From Candidatus Pacearchaeota archaeon (GTDB lineage Archaea; Nanobdellota; Nanobdellia; Pacearchaeales; GW2011-AR1), in the NCBI GenBank assembly GCA_002688875.1, contig NZDU01000047.1, positions 2,532 to 18,311 on the forward strand: a stretch of DNA of 15,780 bases, written 5' to 3'. Below are positions 13,538 to 15,780 of this stretch, one piece after another. The position numbers were made by a program, and so were the translations under genes. Below the pieces are notes generated by a model. That model was given only the letters and a program-made list of their open reading frames with translations. It ran no database searches and was not told the DNA's origin. Numbering within the stretch: the stretch's first letter is position 1; each line of letters starts with the position of its first letter.

Positions 13538-13548
13538 AATTATTACGT

Positions 13549-13818
13549 ATGACAGACGCAAAAAAGACGCCAAAAAACATAGTTAATAAGCACTTTGTTC
13601 AAGTTAAAGGTCCTGCCATTCTAAATGTTCCGGATCAGCATGGTGACGTTATGCCTGTTATAATGGACAGACATTGGATGGATCCATTAAGTAATCTTGC
13701 TAAAGAATGTGATTGTAAAATTAAACGTTGGATTGCGTTAGAGAATGATTCAGACATATTGTTAGAGTTTGACACATCACAAGATGCATTGATATTTGCT
13801 CTTAAATACGAGAGATAA
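13549..13818 (+). CDS. Hypothetical protein, 89 residues, first plus-strand gene
   Basis: A charged protein that begins MTDAKKTPKNIVNKHFVQV and ends in a helix (SQDALIFALKYER). It has a two-cysteine segment (ECDCKIKRW). No known domain. It has no ribosome site; an extended -10 promoter (TGCTATAAT) ends 11 bases before the ATG, which would give a leader of only four or five bases. Its TAA overlaps the next ATG as TAATG, so the second gene is probably coupled. The host-type promoter suggests early expression, which is inference. Confidence 0.7.
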   Translation: MTDAKKTPKNIVNKHFVQVKGPAILNVPDQHGDVMPVIMDRHWMDPLSNLAKECDCKIKRWIALENDSDILLEFDTSQDALIFALKYER

Positions 13819-14195
13819 TGCTAAAACACATATTAATATTCCTAGGTGTTCTTTTATTGTTTATTTTTGGATCAAAGCACATCGAGTCTAAAGAACTAAC
13901 AGACAATCAAGTTAAAGCAGAAGTATTGTGGCAAGTAACTCAAGTAATTGATATGCTTCAAACAATAGAGATAGCAGAGCATGGTGACCGCTGGGTTGAA
14001 ACAAATAACTTTTTAGGATCTGATCCTAGCACAGCCGCAATCATTCCTTATTTTGCTATACGTGGCTATGCTCACTACTGGATTACTAATAACATACGTG
14101 AAGACTGGCGTTGGCCTTGGCTTATTGTTACAAATTATTTGAATATTGATGTAATAGAGCATAATCATTCTATGGGGATTCGCATACAGTTTTAA
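13818..14195 (+). CDS. Small membrane or exported protein, 125 residues
   Basis: The first 20 residues (MLKHILIFLGVLLLFIFGSK) form a membrane anchor or an uncleaved signal. The rest includes ERWVETN-type features: DRWVETNNFLGSDPSTAAI and PYFAIRGYAHYWITNN. The pattern E-T-N-x-x-L-G-x-x-P-S followed by an aromatic Tyr-Phe helix is one I recall from a family of small bacterial and phage membrane proteins, of unknown role. A second weak hydrophobic stretch lies around 98-106 (WPWLIVTNY). The gene is coupled to the 89-residue gene. A role in the host envelope, such as exclusion or lysis control, is conceivable but unproven. Confidence 0.7.
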   Translation: MLKHILIFLGVLLLFIFGSKHIESKELTDNQVKAEVLWQVTQVIDMLQTIEIAEHGDRWVETNNFLGSDPSTAAIIPYFAIRGYAHYWITNNIREDWRWPWLIVTNYLNIDVIEHNHSMGIRIQF

Positions 14196-14221
14196 ACTAT
14201 ATTCTATTGCACAGAAGACAA

Positions 14222-14283
14222 AAGATTTAGGTAAATACAATGTAGTTACAAGAAGATTTAGGTAAATATAATGTAATTGCAAG
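14222..14283 (+). repeat. 31-base tandem direct repeat before the tail-fibre cassette
   Basis: Two head-to-tail copies (14222-14252 and 14253-14283) differ at three of 31 bases. Each begins AAGATTTAGGTAAATA. In both copies one frame reads DLGKYNV followed by V/I, T/A and R, and in the second copy that frame continues without a stop into the 107-residue fibre gene. The repeat ends next to the ribosome site. It may be a remnant of a longer fibre gene, a duplication footprint or a recombination site. Confidence 0.75.
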
Positions 14284-14293
14284 AGGAGAAGAA

Positions 14294-14617
14294 ATGGCTT
14301 TATATGTAGGCGGAACAAATATAGATGAAACATGGAGTTTAGTGGCGGATGGAACTACTTTAACAGCAGGGCAAACCGCTTTTGCCAACACCAATGCGGG
14401 AACTATAACATATACTCTTCCTCTTTCTCCAAGCATTGGGGATCAGTGTAAGATTATTGATCTAGGAAACGCGGCTACGAATAACATCACTATCGATAGA
14501 AATTCAGAACCTATCCAGGGATCTGCGGCGAATATGACAATTTCTACTGACAGTGCAGCTATTTCTTTGGTATATAGTAATGCGACATACGGATGGAGAT
14601 TAAAGTACAATGACTAA
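14294..14617 (+). CDS. Tail-fibre-type beta domain protein, 107 residues
   Basis: This 107-residue protein (MALYVGGTNIDETWSLVADG ...) matches a domain often found at the end of phage tail fibres: a TTLTAGQT-like strand, then a GTITYTLP motif, a GDQCKIIDLG turn, and a final aromatic strand (YGWRLKYND). Here it stands alone as a complete gene, with a strong ribosome site (AGGAGAAGAA) after the ATG-proximal repeat. Its codons are richer in GC than the genes to the left. It overlaps the next gene by eight bases. It likely forms a trimer or cap of a fibre that binds host surface; receptor unknown. Confidence 0.8.
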   Translation: MALYVGGTNIDETWSLVADGTTLTAGQTAFANTNAGTITYTLPLSPSIGDQCKIIDLGNAATNNITIDRNSEPIQGSAANMTISTDSAAISLVYSNATYGWRLKYND

Positions 14618-15245
14618 CTTACAGGATTTTACAAACAGAAGTGAAGTAGGGGCGATCAAGCCTTGGGGCAAATCAACAGCCCCTGTTGGATATTTACTGT
14701 GTGACGGAACGGCTGTTTCTAGAACCACTTACGCTGATCTCTTTGCCATCATTTCTACTACTTACGGAGCTGGAAACGGATCAACGACTTTCAATGTCCC
14801 TGATCTTCAGGGAAAAATGCCTCAAGGATATGATGGTGGATCATCTTATGATTTAGCAGATACGGGAGGCGCGAACACCGTGACGGTGGCCGTGACGGAC
14901 AACCAGTCGGTGTCAAGTACGGACACTCTTGCCGTATCAGTGACGGGATCCATTTCCAATACCTCACTTTCCACGGCTCAATTAGCTTCACACGGACACG
15001 GACTTCCATTGCCTGGTAATTGGTCCCCTTCTGTAACATGGGGCTGGACAGGGGGTGGCAACAAGAACATTTCATCATCAGGAACTTCATATTCTGCCGG
15101 ATCTGGTACTGGACATAACCATTCTCACACCTTATCTGGAACCTTGACGGGAAATATAACGACTTCCTTAACAGGATCAGTAACAGCTGCAGGAACAAAT
15201 GCTTTTTCACCATACGTGGTGGTCAACTACATCATAAGGCACTAG
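14610..15245 (+). CDS. Tail-collar domain protein (short tail-fibre-like), 211 residues
   Basis: Residues about 13-75 carry the phage tail-collar domain: GAIKPWGKSTAPVGYLLCDG, then TYADLFAIISTTYGAGNGST and FNVPDLQGKMPQG. A low-complexity Ser/Thr/Gly-rich part follows (about 80-195) with repeated SVTG, SLTG and LTG strands and His-rich turns (HGHGLPLPG and GHNHSHTL). The chain ends in FSPYVVVNYIIRH. The His-x-His turns resemble the metal-binding knitted trimer of T4 gp12-type fibres and microcystin-dependent-protein-like proteins. Codon use is strikingly GC-rich compared with the rest of the window, which suggests transfer or modular exchange of the adhesin. The start overlaps the end of the 107-residue gene by eight bases. 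Confidence 0.9.
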   Translation: MTNLQDFTNRSEVGAIKPWGKSTAPVGYLLCDGTAVSRTTYADLFAIISTTYGAGNGSTTFNVPDLQGKMPQGYDGGSSYDLADTGGANTVTVAVTDNQSVSSTDTLAVSVTGSISNTSLSTAQLASHGHGLPLPGNWSPSVTWGWTGGGNKNISSSGTSYSAGSGTGHNHSHTLSGTLTGNITTSLTGSVTAAGTNAFSPYVVVNYIIRH

Positions 15246-15253
15246 GATAAATT

Positions 15254-15685
15254 ATGGCGACACAAATTGTAATATCAAATAATGAGTACATAGAAGTAGA
15301 TGGTTTTCATATAACGTGGGCGGATAAAGGTACTGCAATGGTCGTACTTCCTGAGACAACTCATTACATCATTTGGAACGAGCTACCTGGTCAGAATGAA
15401 GTTCAATATAAAGATGTCTCCACACTCAAGATGACGGGAAATGTTGACTTAAACTCCACTTCTGATGCTGTGGGATCAACAACCATAGCCGATCTTCTTA
15501 CATGGGGTGAGACAAGAAAAGGACAAATTGAAACCGCTACTGCTGATTATTCTACTGCTTATGAAAATGCACTAAATGCATGGATATCAGGGGGAGGCAC
15601 TGAAGCGACTTTCACTGAAAGTGAAGCAGCGTTGGCTTGGGATTGGTCAAAAACTTGGATCGATTACGATCCTCATTATTCCTAA
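15254..15685 (+). CDS. Tail-fibre-associated hypothetical protein, 143 residues
   Basis: It begins MATQIVISNNEYIEVDGFHI, with a beta-rich N-terminal part (VDGFHITWADKGTAMVVLPE and ETTHYIIWNELPG). The C-terminal half is helical (TYENALNAWI-like: ADYSTAYENALNAWISGGG), and the chain ends WDWSKTWIDYDPHYS. A similar mix of a beta N-terminus and a helical C-terminus occurs in small phage proteins encoded next to fibres, perhaps as assembly factors. AGGA eight bases before the ATG gives a fair ribosome site, nine bases after the tail-collar stop. Its TAA overlaps the end of the opposing partial gene. Confidence 0.7.
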   Translation: MATQIVISNNEYIEVDGFHITWADKGTAMVVLPETTHYIIWNELPGQNEVQYKDVSTLKMTGNVDLNSTSDAVGSTTIADLLTWGETRKGQIETATADYSTAYENALNAWISGGGTEATFTESEAALAWDWSKTWIDYDPHYS

Positions 15686-15780
15686 ATTTCTTTTTTAATA
15701 TTTTTGTTGGGACCGTTTAAATCAATATAGTGTATAAACGCTTGATGATGCCAACTAGAACTTTCCTCATTAAACACTGG
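15682..15780 (-). CDS. Partial CDS, C-terminal 32 codons of an unknown protein
   Basis: A minus-strand frame enters from the right edge and ends with TAG at 15684-15682. It reads VFNEESSSWHHQAFIHYIDL and then NGPNKN before a basic tail. The HYIDLNGP end and the Trp-His segment resemble the C-terminus of phage oxygenase-like or host-surface proteins that I recall from the same phage group, but the piece is too short to assign. It overlaps the TAA of the plus-strand gene by three bases, so the two genes converge. Confidence 0.6.
   Translation of the reverse strand, partial: PVFNEESSSWHHQAFIHYIDLNGPNKNIKKEI

Noticed and set aside
14791..15213. 140-codon antisense frame in the tail-collar gene
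   Set aside because: It is a mirror of the tail-collar coding frame, with Leu/Arg/Ser-rich random composition and no ribosome site.
1..15780. CRISPR array, insertion sequence or integrase attachment site
   Set aside because: No evenly spaced repeats, no transposase or integrase frame and no terminal inverted repeats with target duplication were seen.

Overview
The window looks like part of the genome of a T4-like marine myovirus, from a cultured phage or an environmental contig. The evidence is tightly packed small genes with TAATG or ATGA overlaps, AT-rich DNA, three copies of the NATAAATA late-promoter motif known from T4-like marine phages, hairpin terminators, and several proteins that resemble those of T4-like cyanophages and pelagiphages. 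SAR11 (Pelagibacter) or another AT-rich marine bacterium is a plausible host. That is an inference from composition and gene type; no host marker is present.

Layout. Nearly everything from 1 to 13129 is on the minus strand and is read from right to left. (a) 13129 to 10667: a small aromatic-rich protein, a beta-rich protein that may bind carbohydrate, and a radical SAM enzyme with a B12-binding-type N-terminus. (b) 10608 to 10384: a short gene with its own late promoter and terminator. (c) 10307 to 8687: a sulfotransferase-like protein and a 2-oxoglutarate/Fe(II) oxygenase-like protein. (d) 8642 to 6931: a small helical protein, a 391-residue protein with the motifs of covalent nucleotidyltransferases (ligase superfamily), and two very small genes. 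(e) 6896 to 6084: a very AT-rich gene that looks like a shortened PLP-dependent aminotransferase. (f) 5998 to 5585: another short gene with its own late promoter and terminator. (g) 5459 to 4363: a second, weaker sulfotransferase-like gene and an unknown. (h) 4265 to 1: a translationally coupled operon that starts at a late promoter. It holds a coiled-coil/membrane protein, a strongly basic protein, a 585-residue acidic protein and small unknowns, probably virion or assembly proteins.

Transcription direction changes in the 13130-13548 gap. This gap is not empty. It has extended -10 promoters facing both ways, a 76-base inverted-repeat element, a perfect 7-bp hairpin with an inner stem, and one or two very small minus-strand reading frames, one apparently frameshifted. 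To the right, the plus strand carries two early-looking small genes, a 31-base tandem duplication, and a tail-fibre/tail-collar cassette (14294-15685) that is visibly richer in GC than the rest. The end of a minus-strand gene converges on that cassette at the right edge.

The most interesting content is the set of accessory enzymes: a B12-type radical SAM enzyme, two sulfotransferase-like proteins, an oxygenase-like protein, a PLP-fold protein and a ligase-like nucleotidyltransferase. They are mixed with possible surface-binding proteins. One reading is that the phage modifies glycans or virion surfaces, but the sequence alone does not show this. Direct evidence is limited to motifs and layout. 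No homology search was possible.
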